Virus record (IMG/VR): IMGVR_UViG_3300009149_006176
Location: 1-27,415 of that record
Length of the DNA stretch: 27,415 nt
Strand: one strand, 5' to 3'
Origin: a virus
The translations under genes and the position numbers were made by a program. Under the pieces are notes generated by a model. That model did no database searches and had not been told where the DNA came from. It saw only the letters and a program-made list of their open reading frames with translations. Below, piece after piece: positions 1 through 7,100 of the stretch (its first letter is position 1; each line of letters starts with the position of its first letter).

Positions 1-74
1 CACCCTTTTGACACAGGACTCGAAGGACACCTAATCGCCATAGCAAACCTATAATCTGCAGCTTATGATATTAT

Positions 75-147
75 GGGCCGTTAGCTCAGTTGGCAGAGCA
101 CCTGACTTTTAATCAGGGTGTCGGGAGTTCGAGTCTCCCACGGCCTA
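75..147 (+). tRNA. tRNA-Lys (anticodon UUU)
   Basis: A complete cloverleaf can be folded by eye. The 7-bp acceptor stem (GGGCCGT with ACGGCCT, first pair G-T) is followed by TA, a D-arm, an anticodon stem CCTGA/TCAGG around loop CTTTTAA (anticodon TTT), and a T-arm GGGAG-TTCGAGT-CTCCC. The discriminator base is A147 and no CCA is encoded. A TATAAT box at 50-55 could serve as its -10, but I see no good -35. Its last three bases are shared with the stop codon of the minus-strand helix-turn-helix gene. It is either phage-borne or a host tRNA used as an integration site; the sequence does not settle which. Confidence 0.95.
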
Positions 148-348
148 TTTCCTGAGTCTTTCAACTTCATCCTCCGCTATTCTCCAATGTCCTTCAATGC
201 GCCTAGCTGATTTAGCCATCCTAGTATAAATCCAGCTGTAGATGGTCTGTCTAGGGATTTTGAATTTTTCACTAGCATCTCGAACCGATAAGAAAAGTTT
301 ATCAGAGCCCCAAAGTTTTGTCAAGTGCCTCTTTATTAGATTATTCAT
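145..348 (-). CDS. Excisionase-like helix-turn-helix DNA-binding protein (67 aa)
   Basis: A small MerR/excisionase-type winged helix-turn-helix (HTH_17-like). The core runs from about residue 20 to 66: LSVRDASEKFKIPRQTIYSW is the helix-turn-helix, followed by a basic wing (KSARRIEGHWRI) and the typical C-terminal EDEVERLRK helix. Such proteins bind DNA next to phage attachment sites or act as small regulators. Its TAG stop lies in the last bases of the convergent tRNA-Lys gene, the position expected of an excisionase beside a tRNA attachment site, but no integrase is present in the window. It has its own consensus promoter just upstream and only a very short leader. A second, shorter helix-turn-helix gene with the same C-terminal signature lies at 26239-26403. 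Confidence 0.75.
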   Translation of the reverse strand: MNNLIKRHLTKLWGSDKLFLSVRDASEKFKIPRQTIYSWIYTRMAKSARRIEGHWRIAEDEVERLRK

Positions 349-363
349 AATTCTCTGATAATA

Positions 364-392
364 AGTATAAACCTGTTAGTTTTCTTTGTCAA
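364..392 (-). promoter_or_regulatory. Sigma-70-type promoter for the excisionase-like gene
   Basis: On the minus strand TTGACA (392-387) is followed by a 17-base spacer and TATACT (369-364). The predicted start is near 357, leaving a leader of only about 8 bases before the ATG at 348. Two CTAAC repeats, one just upstream of the -35 and one within the spacer, could be operator half-sites; that is speculative. Confidence 0.75.
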
Positions 393-460
393 GTTAGCTT
401 TGGAAACAGTTAATTTGCCAGGTAAACAATTATTACTGAAACTGGTGCTGTAAAGTAAAC

Positions 461-500
461 AAAAAAAATAGGGGGAGTCATATTTCTACAACTCCCCTTA
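461..500 (-). terminator. Intrinsic terminator of the structured RNA
   Basis: Read on the minus strand, TAAGGGGAGT (500-491) pairs with ACTCCCCCTA (478-469) across a 12-base loop. This 10-bp stem with one G-T pair is followed by a run of eight T (468-461), a textbook rho-independent terminator. It has no gene immediately upstream, which is why I assign it to the RNA. Confidence 0.92.
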
Positions 501-838
501 TTTGACCTCCTAAACTATCCTTTCGGAAGTACCCCACAGGTACATTCATTAAGGAGGAACCTTTCGCTTGCCTGAGCCTACTCCAACCCTTAACTTTGTA
601 TCTTTACCCATCTTGAATGTATACAAACCTCGGCTCAGGCTAGGAATTGCCCAACCATTCCCTATTTACCTTTCCGATAACATTGAAACCGTTAGCAAGG
701 CAATTCCCTACTTGCCAGCTAGGGACTTACACCCTAGATTGTCCTTCTGTTAGTCTAACCCTCATGGGTTATACTGAGGTCTTGGGCGAATTGTGCATTT
801 TTGCACAATCGCCTGCGTATTTTTCCGCCACTGGCAAG
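461..838 (-). ncRNA. Putative independent structured non-coding RNA, about 375 nt
   Basis: This stretch has no credible gene but has a promoter at one end, a terminator at the other, and nested inverted repeats throughout. The helices, in RNA order, are as follows. P1 is 838-831 with 718-711 (8 bp), enclosing a 12-bp hairpin with an AAAA loop (813-810/809-802 with 797-790/788-785), a 6-bp hairpin (771-766/761-756) and a 6-bp hairpin (737-732/724-719). P2 is 710-699 with 651-641 (11 bp, one bulge). P3 is 640-632 with 578-570 (9 bp), enclosing 627-621/601-595 (7 bp). P4 is 557-552 with 511-506 (6 bp), enclosing 543-539/533-529 and a GAAA-loop hairpin. Last comes the terminator hairpin. P1/P2 and P2/P3 are directly adjacent, as in coaxial stacks. 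I do not recognise a known family: it lacks a tRNA-like end pairing as in tmRNA, RNase P signatures, or group I core sequences. Large phage RNAs such as GOLLD or ROOL are a loose analogy only. Confidence 0.8.
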
Positions 839-840
839 TC

Positions 841-937
841 TTATTATATCATTGTTAAAGTAACTTATCAAATCACCTTGGTCCCGTTGGCATTTATTAT
901 TCATCCTATTGTTATTATATCATAGTTAAATAAACTT
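841..937 (-). repeat. Duplicated 26-bp promoter-like element
   Basis: Positions 841-866 and 912-937 match at 23 of 26 bases, 71 bases apart. Each copy carries ATGATATAATAA on the minus strand. The inner copy overlaps the -10 and spacer of the structured-RNA promoter. The outer copy has the same TATAAT but no recognisable -35 (GGGAAA). It may be a second weak start or a duplicated regulatory site. Confidence 0.65.
843..871 (-). promoter_or_regulatory. Promoter of the structured RNA
   Basis: On the minus strand TTGATA (871-866) is separated by exactly 17 bases from a perfect TATAAT (848-843). The predicted start at 838-835 coincides with the 5' strand of the first long-range helix, so the RNA would begin with its own P1 stem. 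No start codon with a ribosome-binding site follows. Confidence 0.75.
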
Positions 938-971
938 TTCCCTTATTAAAGGAAACCTTGAAATACTTTAA

Positions 972-1253
972 TTACCACCAACCAAAATGCTCCGCAAGGG
1001 CTATGACAATCCCTGCAAGGATACTACCCAATATGACAAAAGCACCACCTTTTCCAACTGCATCAACAAACCTGGTCACAGGGGATTTCGTTGGCATACA
1101 AGCTGGTCTACCTTCCAGTTTGCCTAATCGGGTCTCATGCTTTAGTAGAGTGCCATTGATTTTAACCAGGTGTTCGCTTATATCATTGACAGTTTGTGCT
1201 GTCATTACCAATAAATCTCTGTCTGATTGTGCCTCAAAGTTAATACGAGCCAT
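972..1253 (-). CDS. XhlA-like small membrane protein, probable lysis/holin accessory (93 aa)
   Basis: The first 50 or so residues are hydrophilic and predicted helical (LLVMTAQTVNDISEHLVKIN, then LLKHETRLGKLEGR), followed by a linker and one C-terminal transmembrane segment (FVILGSILAGIVIALAEHF, about residues 72-90). A coiled coil followed by a C-terminal membrane anchor is the plan of XhlA-type haemolysin/lysis proteins, which act with holins. It is the last of three tandem small membrane protein genes at the end of the late operon, where lysis genes are expected. No endolysin accompanies it. The lysis role is inferred from architecture and position. Confidence 0.6.
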   Translation of the reverse strand: MARINFEAQSDRDLLVMTAQTVNDISEHLVKINGTLLKHETRLGKLEGRPACMPTKSPVTRFVDAVGKGGAFVILGSILAGIVIALAEHFGWW

Positions 1254-1257
1254 TGCT

Positions 1258-1485
1258 TTATCCCCCTAGAAATTTTATTACTCCTAGAATTATTCCAAGC
1301 CAGGTAAATACGCCTAATGCCAGCCCGAATTTATAGTAGTGCCATTCGCCAGCAAGCATCTTCTTTACACTTTCAGGTTTCTCTTGTGCTGCAAAGATTA
1401 GGTTTATAGCCTCGCTCCAGCCCACTACGAAAGAATGAATCTCTTCGTCAGTGTTTAAGAATTCCCTTAAAGGTATTATTTTCAT
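1258..1485 (-). CDS. Small single-span membrane protein in the lysis cassette (75 aa)
   Basis: The N-terminal 50 residues are soluble-looking and acidic (NTDEEIHSFVVGWSEAINL). The C-terminus is a hydrophobic segment (FGLALGVFTWLGIILGVIKF, about residues 53-72). The start codon overlaps the stop of the upstream gene by four bases (ATGA), so translation is probably coupled. I do not recognise the family. Position between two other small membrane genes suggests a holin-associated or spanin-like role, but this is only inference. Confidence 0.6.
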   Translation of the reverse strand: MKIIPLREFLNTDEEIHSFVVGWSEAINLIFAAQEKPESVKKMLAGEWHYYKFGLALGVFTWLGIILGVIKFLGG

Positions 1486-1679
1486 TTTTGCTCTGCCTTT
1501 CCCTTAATGTGCATCACTGTTCTTTCACCAAACCACCATGTTATTACCGGTATAGCCATCGCCAGAAACCAATCAGGAGCGTCAATGCCTTGCGTAACAA
1601 CTTGGGCAATAACGCAGGCGAAGATAATAGTTACAATAGGTCTGGTAGCTTTCCTAAATGCCTCTCCGACTATGTTCAT
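1482..1679 (-). CDS. Holin-like two-span membrane protein (65 aa)
   Basis: I chose the internal ATG at 1679 because AAGGAGG sits 6-7 bases upstream; an in-frame start nine codons earlier has no such site. The protein (MNIVGEAFRKATRPIVTIIF at the start) has a basic amphipathic N-terminus and two hydrophobic stretches (about residues 13-30 and 37-52, the second ending WWFGERTVMHIK), then a charged tail. Size, two spans and charged tail fit a small class II-type phage holin that permeabilises the cytoplasmic membrane at lysis. It heads a three-gene membrane cassette. The 100 bases upstream contain no strong promoter or terminator. Confidence 0.65.
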   Translation of the reverse strand: MNIVGEAFRKATRPIVTIIFACVIAQVVTQGIDAPDWFLAMAIPVITWWFGERTVMHIKGKAEQK

Positions 1680-1787
1680 AATGCCTCCTTTATGTCTGAT
1701 TCTCACGAGTGGGATTTAACGAAAATAAGGGGTATAATGATTTAGCCTAGTAATCCTTCAAGTGATTAGAAATAGTGATGCCGTTCC

Positions 1788-1985
1788 CTATGTTTTAGGG
1801 GGTTGTTGGTTACCCTCCAGTTTGTCGCTCATTTTCTGGAGTCTGTGCACAATACTTTGAGCTTTACCCCTGAGGACTTCGTGGCAGAGTTGAATGATTT
1901 TACCGTTATGGAGCTTAATCTCTGCCACCACTTCTCGCTTGTTGTGGACATCACATACCCCAATCCTTATTTCTCTTCCTTGCAT
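1788..1985 (-). CDS. Small protein of unknown function (65 aa)
   Basis: Begins MQGREIRIGVCDVHNKREVV and is rich in charged residues, with a likely short beta region followed by a helix (EVLRGKAQSIVHRLQKMSDK). It overlaps the 3' end of the upstream HNH gene by 19 bases and has a GAGAGG site before its ATG. Its first residues (MQG, then four residues, then IG) resemble those of the HNH gene just upstream (MQGSGVKIGI). This may mark a shared origin of the two starts or be chance. No family recognised. Confidence 0.55.
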   Translation of the reverse strand: MQGREIRIGVCDVHNKREVVAEIKLHNGKIIQLCHEVLRGKAQSIVHRLQKMSDKLEGNQQPPKT

Positions 1986-2539
1986 ATTGCCTCTCTTAAT
2001 GTTTGGATTTGCTCTCGTAAATTGTTAATCACTTGAGCCTGCCTGTTTATTTTACTTTCCAGAATAGTAATCTGCTTATGCCTGTCATCGCTTACTAACT
2101 GGAGGTTTTCTATCCTATTGTCGTCTCTAATGTGGTTCCTGTGATGCACGATTTCCCACGATTGCAAGCAACGCCCAAGATATTTTGCCATAATAAGGCG
2201 ATGCTCATAAATATACCCATTATGAGTCATTGTGTAAAAGAAATTGCTAGGTTGTAGTCTAATCTCAATATATCCCGTGCTTGAGTATATCCGCCCGCCT
2301 TTCCAATTAAAACTCCCCTTATCCCTTCGTGTATAATTAATTTTAGCAGCACAACTTCTACATCTGTTGCTTTGGGGGCTTCCATTTCGTAACATAACCC
2401 AATTGCATTTGCCACAATCTGGGCAGGCATGGTAAATCCAACTTCCTGAGCCTATGTGGCCAAGCTCTCTAGCTTTTCTGATTTCCCCTATAGCAGGTTC
2501 TGCTATATCTATCCCTATCTTTACTCCACTGCCTTGCAT
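1967..2539 (-). CDS. HNH homing-type endonuclease with N-terminal zinc ribbon (190 aa)
   Basis: A zinc ribbon (C39-x2-C42 and C60-x2-C63) precedes an HNH_3-type core: YEHRLIMAKYLGRCLQSWEI, then VHHRNHIRDDNRIENLQL. The catalytic/metal-binding pair is H132-H133, with N141 and N145 following. The C-terminus (about 155-188) is a predicted coiled coil. Free-standing HNH endonucleases of this type make site-specific cuts that spread their own gene among phages. The start ATG directly follows the stop of the propeller tail gene (TAA-ATG), and its ribosome-binding site lies inside that gene's last codons. It is a clear paralogue of the HNH gene at 4887-5474, on the other side of the same tail gene. 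Confidence 0.88.
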   Translation of the reverse strand: MQGSGVKIGIDIAEPAIGEIRKARELGHIGSGSWIYHACPDCGKCNWVMLRNGSPQSNRCRSCAAKINYTRRDKGSFNWKGGRIYSSTGYIEIRLQPSNFFYTMTHNGYIYEHRLIMAKYLGRCLQSWEIVHHRNHIRDDNRIENLQLVSDDRHKQITILESKINRQAQVINNLREQIQTLREAICKEEK

Positions 2540-4897
2540 TTATACCTCCTTCAGCCGGCAAGTTATCCATATCTCCGTATTACGCCCAGACTCATCAATG
2601 TAGGCTCTCTGCTCTGTGCCTACTGGCTCAAATCTTGCGGTATACCAGGTATTATCGCACCCCATAATCTTGAAGGGGTTATTGGTTTTATTTAGCGTTT
2701 CTATTTCCTTAACAATGCTGGCTATTGTAGAGTGAGTTGTTATGCCAGAAGCATTTTGCAGGTTATCGCCAGCCCTAACTATCATCTCGATTGTTTTCTT
2801 CTTGGTTGATTCGTCTGCCATACTAGGCATAAGGCAGCAATCCACGGAATAACGCAAGAGGATAGGAGATAGCTTTTCCTCTGTCGTGGTCAGGTCGAAC
2901 TTGAACCAAACCCAGTCGCTAACAATGCCTATATCCTTCTTATCTGTTATCTCATCAGGATAGGTAAAGCTCCAGGGAGTTACTACAGAGGTATAATCGC
3001 CCTCAGTACAATAACCTAAACTTGTCCAATCGCTGTCTCCCCTTTTCTTATAAGAGACTTTAATCGTGGTTTTATCTTTGAAGTTCTGGCTGGTTACCAT
3101 TATATAATTCCAGAGCTTGTCCATTGTGGGGAAGTTAGTTCTGAGTTTAGGGGTGTAGAATGTTCCCGATGCCTCTACCTTGTGCCCCGATTCTTTTAAC
3201 ACATCGGAGTAAGAAACAGGGACTACAAAGTTGGGGATGCCGTCCGTGTAGGTGTTCGTGCCTAAGTATAATCGGTTATAACCACTAAGGTTTGAGATTA
3301 AGGCGCAGGTAACATCATTGCTGGTTTTCTCATATATCGGATGCCACACCCAAGTTGTGGCGCCACCGATTGTCTCCCAATGCCCCGCCAGAAGCTCATA
3401 TTTAGTGCCATTGTCTATTACAAGGTATAAATAACGGCTATCAGTTGTTAAGGCTAATAAACTACCGTCATGGTCTGTATCCCCCCTGGCATACTGCATT
3501 GGTGAGAGGTCTGTTACAATGCCATCATCATACTCATAGAGGGAATTAACCCCCGCAGGTATGTATATCCTGCCCTGCCAGATATAAAGACCGTAACTAT
3601 AGGTCGTGCTTGCCTCAGAACTTAATGCAGGGATTAAGGGATATACATTTGCGCCAGAGAGATAATATGTCTGGTCTTGCTTGCGAGCATAAACTACAGC
3701 ACTATCTTGATTGCTAAGTAAGCCCGTGATGCTGTAAGATGAGTTAGGTAGTGCATAGACAGTGGAGAACGCCCCCCCTCCGTTAATCGGGTTAGCACTA
3801 TCTCTCATTGTGTTAGCTGTGTCCGAAATCCAGAACTGCGTGTCCTGAACGTTAGACATATATTTAGCTGTAGTATCGTCTAGTGTGCAATGTATAAAGC
3901 TGGATAAATCAGAGGTGTAATAATATTTAACACCATAACCCAGTGCTATGTATAAGCGGTTTTGGTAAACACATAAGTCGGTGATGGTGGCAGGGAAGCC
4001 ATAGCAATATACCCAGCTACCAGCACTTAGTTTGTAAAGCATTTGCCCATAAGCTACGCATAAAGTTGAGCCAAAGTTAATTAGCTTTTTGGGTGCACCA
4101 GCGATATTACCATTAACAAGAGAAGTATCATCAAACCAAACATTTGTACCAGTGCCAAGATAACTAGCGCTATAATCAATAATTACCCGCAACACACTGG
4201 CGTTGCTTGCTAATTTTTTTTCTACCTGAATTTGTGTCCAGGTATTGGTTTGATGTTTTGCGCTGTAGGTTGTGCCTGCACCATCATATATACTAACTCT
4301 TACCCAATTATTTGCGTCACTCTCCCTTGCCACTTTAGCCCAAGCCTTGAAAATGAAAACTTTACCCTTATAAGCATCGTTCCACGTTAAGTTCTGGTAA
4401 ATCGAACCAGTAATAGTTGTCTCAGTGGCCACGTAAGCACCATAAGTTCCACTGTGTACTGTCCCAGTCCTCGTAACCCCACTGCCTGTTTCAGTCCAGC
4501 TTGTTAAATTAGTGGTGGTTGCCCAATCCTCTAGGTCAGCGTCAGTAATAGAAACACTAGGCGCACTGGCCTCAAGTGCCAGAGCCGTTAATTCCTTTGG
4601 GGATAGCATAAACCTGCCCTTGAACCTGCCATCGCAGTTAGCGGTCTTATAGTATTTCTTGGCAGTCTCAAAGACTTCGTCCTGAAAACCCCTTCTCCAG
4701 TCGTCAGCTTCTAATAAAATCTTGTCCTCTGGCGCCAGGTTAGAGTAAGAGGCTTCACCCGTAATCAGGGACATAGGTAGCATAGCCGTGTCCGTGACTT
4801 TCCAGTGCTTTTGCCCGCCCTCTGCTGCCAACATGAAGCCATGGGGCTTCCCTTTACTATCTACAATTTCTACATCGTGACTTTTCTTAAGAGACAT
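2540..4897 (-). CDS. Propeller-type tail protein with carbohydrate-binding-like domain (785 aa)
   Basis: The N-terminal 110 residues (including LAPEDKILLEADDWRRGFQD) form a platform of a kind seen in phage tail proteins. Residues about 115-265 look like a jelly-roll carbohydrate-binding module (LTSWTETGSGVTRTGTVHSG, ending NVWFDDTSL). Residues about 275-535 contain repeated beta-blade-like strands (LCVYQNRLYIALGYGVKYYY, YGLYIWQGRIYIP, SRYLYLVIDNGTKYELL), suggesting a beta-propeller. The C-terminal beta region ends RNTEIWITCRLKEV. The length is close to podovirus nozzle proteins (T7 gp12 is 794 aa), which also carry a propeller, but I claim no homology. I prefer the ATG at 4897 (GAGGG upstream); a GTG at 4909 would add four residues. 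It lies between two HNH genes. Confidence 0.72.
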   Translation of the reverse strand: MSLKKSHDVEIVDSKGKPHGFMLAAEGGQKHWKVTDTAMLPMSLITGEASYSNLAPEDKILLEADDWRRGFQDEVFETAKKYYKTANCDGRFKGRFMLSPKELTALALEASAPSVSITDADLEDWATTTNLTSWTETGSGVTRTGTVHSGTYGAYVATETTITGSIYQNLTWNDAYKGKVFIFKAWAKVARESDANNWVRVSIYDGAGTTYSAKHQTNTWTQIQVEKKLASNASVLRVIIDYSASYLGTGTNVWFDDTSLVNGNIAGAPKKLINFGSTLCVAYGQMLYKLSAGSWVYCYGFPATITDLCVYQNRLYIALGYGVKYYYTSDLSSFIHCTLDDTTAKYMSNVQDTQFWISDTANTMRDSANPINGGGAFSTVYALPNSSYSITGLLSNQDSAVVYARKQDQTYYLSGANVYPLIPALSSEASTTYSYGLYIWQGRIYIPAGVNSLYEYDDGIVTDLSPMQYARGDTDHDGSLLALTTDSRYLYLVIDNGTKYELLAGHWETIGGATTWVWHPIYEKTSNDVTCALISNLSGYNRLYLGTNTYTDGIPNFVVPVSYSDVLKESGHKVEASGTFYTPKLRTNFPTMDKLWNYIMVTSQNFKDKTTIKVSYKKRGDSDWTSLGYCTEGDYTSVVTPWSFTYPDEITDKKDIGIVSDWVWFKFDLTTTEEKLSPILLRYSVDCCLMPSMADESTKKKTIEMIVRAGDNLQNASGITTHSTIASIVKEIETLNKTNNPFKIMGCDNTWYTARFEPVGTEQRAYIDESGRNTEIWITCRLKEV

Positions 4898-5474
4898 TGC
4901 AGCCCTCACTCAAATATTCTTTCAGTTGCCATTGCAATAATTTCATTTCTTGCTTTAATTCTTTAATTTGAGCATCCCTACCATCTATTAAGCCTTGTTG
5001 ATAGCCATCCTTATAGCCCTTATTGTGCTCTACAATATGGCTACCAAGAGTAGTTAATTCTAGATTCTCAATTCTATTGTCATCCTTGACACCATTCTTG
5101 TGATGAACCACTTCCCAGGGCTGCAGACATCTACCTAAATGCTTTGCCATAACCAAGCGATGCTCGAAAACATACCCATCCCTGGCTGCCATAGGATAAA
5201 AGAAATCATCTGGTAAAAGTTTGATTCCAATATATCCGCCGTCCCTTGTTTTCCCACCTCGCCAATGGGGGCTATTCTCTCCTGTCATCCGTGCCTTAGG
5301 AAGCTTTCCTACTTGTGAGCCAGAACAATGTGGGCAGGTTTTGCTACTTGGCTTTCCTTTAATTAGCCTTACCCACCTCTCTTTGCCACAAGTTTCACAA
5401 GCAATCCAGATATATTTACTATAAGGGAATAAGCCCAGTTCCTTACTATTAACAATATCACCTATCTTGGGCAT
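4887..5474 (-). CDS. HNH homing-type endonuclease with N-terminal zinc ribbon (195 aa)
   Basis: The layout matches the HNH gene at 1967-2539: zinc ribbon (C26-x2-C29, C47-x2-C50), a WRGGKTRDGGYIGIK segment, then EHRLVMAKHLGRCLQPWEVV, with H124-H125 and the DDNRIENLEL motif. The C-terminus is a coiled coil (about residues 155-188). The strong conservation of the EHRL to IENL block against its paralogue shows a recent common ancestor. It overlaps the start of the propeller tail gene and probably couples to it. It likely acts as a selfish nicking or cutting enzyme rather than a virion component; role inferred from the family. Confidence 0.88.
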   Translation of the reverse strand: MPKIGDIVNSKELGLFPYSKYIWIACETCGKERWVRLIKGKPSSKTCPHCSGSQVGKLPKARMTGENSPHWRGGKTRDGGYIGIKLLPDDFFYPMAARDGYVFEHRLVMAKHLGRCLQPWEVVHHKNGVKDDNRIENLELTTLGSHIVEHNKGYKDGYQQGLIDGRDAQIKELKQEMKLLQWQLKEYLSEGCNVS

Positions 5475-5475
5475 C

Positions 5476-5727
5476 CTAGTGCCCCCTAAAATGTATTGGT
5501 GGCATTTGGACTTCAGTTGGAAATAGAGATTTCATTGTTTTCTCATACTCGTCATAGTCCTCACCCTCCGCTTCTACAACATTTTTTAGAGCTAGTTTTT
5601 CTTTGCTGTTTAACTTATCAAAGTCTTGCTGGGATAAAGGGCGAAGTCTGTCTTTACACTTAACCTTTTCTTTTATCTTGTCTTTCAGCTTTTCTTCTTT
5701 GGTCTTTTCTATAATTTCATCAACCAT
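5476..5727 (-). CDS. Small highly charged protein of unknown function (83 aa)
   Basis: The first 25 residues are almost all K, E, D or I (EKTKEEKLKDKIKEKVKCKD), followed by a helical acidic stretch (QDFDKLNSKEKLALKNVVEA, then EGEDYDEYEKTMKSLFP) and a short C-terminus (MPPIHFRGH). It overlaps the end of the adaptor-like gene by 8 bases and abuts the HNH gene start, so it belongs to the operon. A small charged protein between adaptor and tail genes could be a chaperone or minor connector. No family recognised. Confidence 0.55.
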   Translation of the reverse strand: MVDEIIEKTKEEKLKDKIKEKVKCKDRLRPLSQQDFDKLNSKEKLALKNVVEAEGEDYDEYEKTMKSLFPTEVQMPPIHFRGH

Positions 5728-6778
5728 TTAACCAACTCCAATCTAGGGAAGGCCGTAAAAGTGCCGGCATACCACCAACAACTTTCAGTTCGTCAAACCT
5801 ATCCTTGCGTTTAGTTGCTAACGCCTCAAACCGCCCCGAATCCTGTGCATCGGCTTTACTGGAATACATCTCATAAAGTCCAGAAGCAGCCAGGTAACAG
5901 ACTATCCTTGCCTGTGCTGTGCTTAATTCAGTAAGGGAAGCGTCAGTAGTGAATTGAGTCAGATATGCTTTGCCCACCAATCCTAGTATGTAATCCTCAG
6001 AGATAGAGGCGTAGAATTGGTATGACCCTGTGGGAGCTTGCTCGACTACTGTATAATCGTAGAATGGCTTAGGCTTTTTGTCTGGCCTAGCAATAACATA
6101 TTCATCGCCTACCGCCCAGGTATTTGTTCCCCCTGCCAATGTAGCCGTAACCGTTGTGGAAGTATTAGCCGTAACTGTTCCTGAGCTAGCATCAGTCTTG
6201 TTATAAAGCGTTGAGTCAACAAGCTCATTTACGATAAAGTTTCTGCTACTATCGGTTAAAGCCGCTGCCCCTGCAGCACCGTCATGCTCTCCCGTGTAAG
6301 CCTCAAACAACCACATTGCATCGGGGAACTGGATAAACTCGGAGGGCACGGTGTAGAGGAGTTTATTAAACTCATTCGGATCTTCACCATAGGCGTTCTG
6401 CCCATATAGCGCGGTGCTGTAATTCGGGTTGTAGAAATAAGGGTAGGAATCATACAGGGCATCATTTAGTTTAATCAGCTTATCAGCGATGCTAAAGCGT
6501 TGGAGACGATATGCCTTAGCTGTGGCAACCAGGGCTGAGAAAGCAGTATTAACTACTAATGTGCCGCTGGGAGACAGGAATTCCTTAACAGCCCTTTCCT
6601 CTGCTGCTACAGTCATATAGAGAAACCAATCCTTGAAGTAACCATCGGGGTATTGAGCCAGGTTAGAATCTATGGCAGTCGTAGCATCGGCAGAACCCGC
6701 CGAGTCCGTAATTCCGGTCACTATCCCCCCTAAGATGTTATCTAGTATTATCCGTGTATTTGCTAAACTTATTGCCAT
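5720..6778 (-). CDS. Head-tail adaptor-like virion protein (352 aa)
   Basis: Starts MAISLANTRIILDNILGGIV, then has small beta modules alternating with helices. One module (about residues 20-95) contains YPDGYFKDWFLYMTV; a second (about 180-240) contains DSSRNFIVNELVDSTLYNKT and AGGTNTWAVGDEYVIARP. These two share the 'transition then duration then value' beta-barrel pattern common in phage fibre proteins. The C-terminal helix-rich part (AQARIVCYLAASGLYEMYSS and beyond) resembles helical connector domains. Location between the adhesin and the propeller tail protein, and the absence of other connectors, suggests an adaptor or tubular tail role. The assignment is tentative. Confidence 0.5.
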   Translation of the reverse strand: MAISLANTRIILDNILGGIVTGITDSAGSADATTAIDSNLAQYPDGYFKDWFLYMTVAAEERAVKEFLSPSGTLVVNTAFSALVATAKAYRLQRFSIADKLIKLNDALYDSYPYFYNPNYSTALYGQNAYGEDPNEFNKLLYTVPSEFIQFPDAMWLFEAYTGEHDGAAGAAALTDSSRNFIVNELVDSTLYNKTDASSGTVTANTSTTVTATLAGGTNTWAVGDEYVIARPDKKPKPFYDYTVVEQAPTGSYQFYASISEDYILGLVGKAYLTQFTTDASLTELSTAQARIVCYLAASGLYEMYSSKADAQDSGRFEALATKRKDRFDELKVVGGMPALLRPSLDWSWLNG

Positions 6779-6800
6779 TTATTTCGCCTCCTAATTGTCA

Positions 6801-7100
6801 TTATCCTATCTTTTTCTCCACAGTGAAGTTAATTGTGCCTTCTTTGTTGATGTCGCTTCCGTTAGTGAAAGTTGCCTGAGCGGTGTAAACTCCTGTCTTG
6901 GCTGCGGCATCTATGGCGTAGCCGTATTGGTATTTGCCAGTAGTCCCTGTGCCTGGCAAAGCGGTTGTAGCAGCTATCACGACCTGTCCAGAGGAATCTT
7001 CAATGGCTATCTTTGCCGATGTAGTGGCATCAACTAAAGCTCCGCTATCACGGTGTTCGAAATAGAGACTGACTACCTCTCCAGTATAATATTGTTCCAT
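6801..7100 (-). CDS. Small Ig-like beta-sandwich virion protein (99 aa)
   Basis: Alternating hydrophobic/polar strands (EVVSLYFEHRDSGALVDATT, AKIAIEDSSGQVVIAATTAL, YTAQATFTNGSDINKEGTIN, ending FTVEKKIG) describe a single Ig-like or BppU-type beta-sandwich with no signal peptide. Such domains decorate tails, baseplates and fibres. Its ATG overlaps the TAA of the adhesin gene, with GGAG upstream, so the two are translationally coupled. This suggests it is an adhesin partner or connector. Confidence 0.55.
   Translation of the reverse strand: MEQYYTGEVVSLYFEHRDSGALVDATTSAKIAIEDSSGQVVIAATTALPGTGTTGKYQYGYAIDAAAKTGVYTAQATFTNGSDINKEGTINFTVEKKIG

Noticed and set aside
568-925. Two overlapping plus-strand reading frames of 61 and 92 codons
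   Set aside because: Neither has a ribosome-binding site, both lie antisense to the structured RNA, and their composition reflects paired hairpin arms rather than protein.
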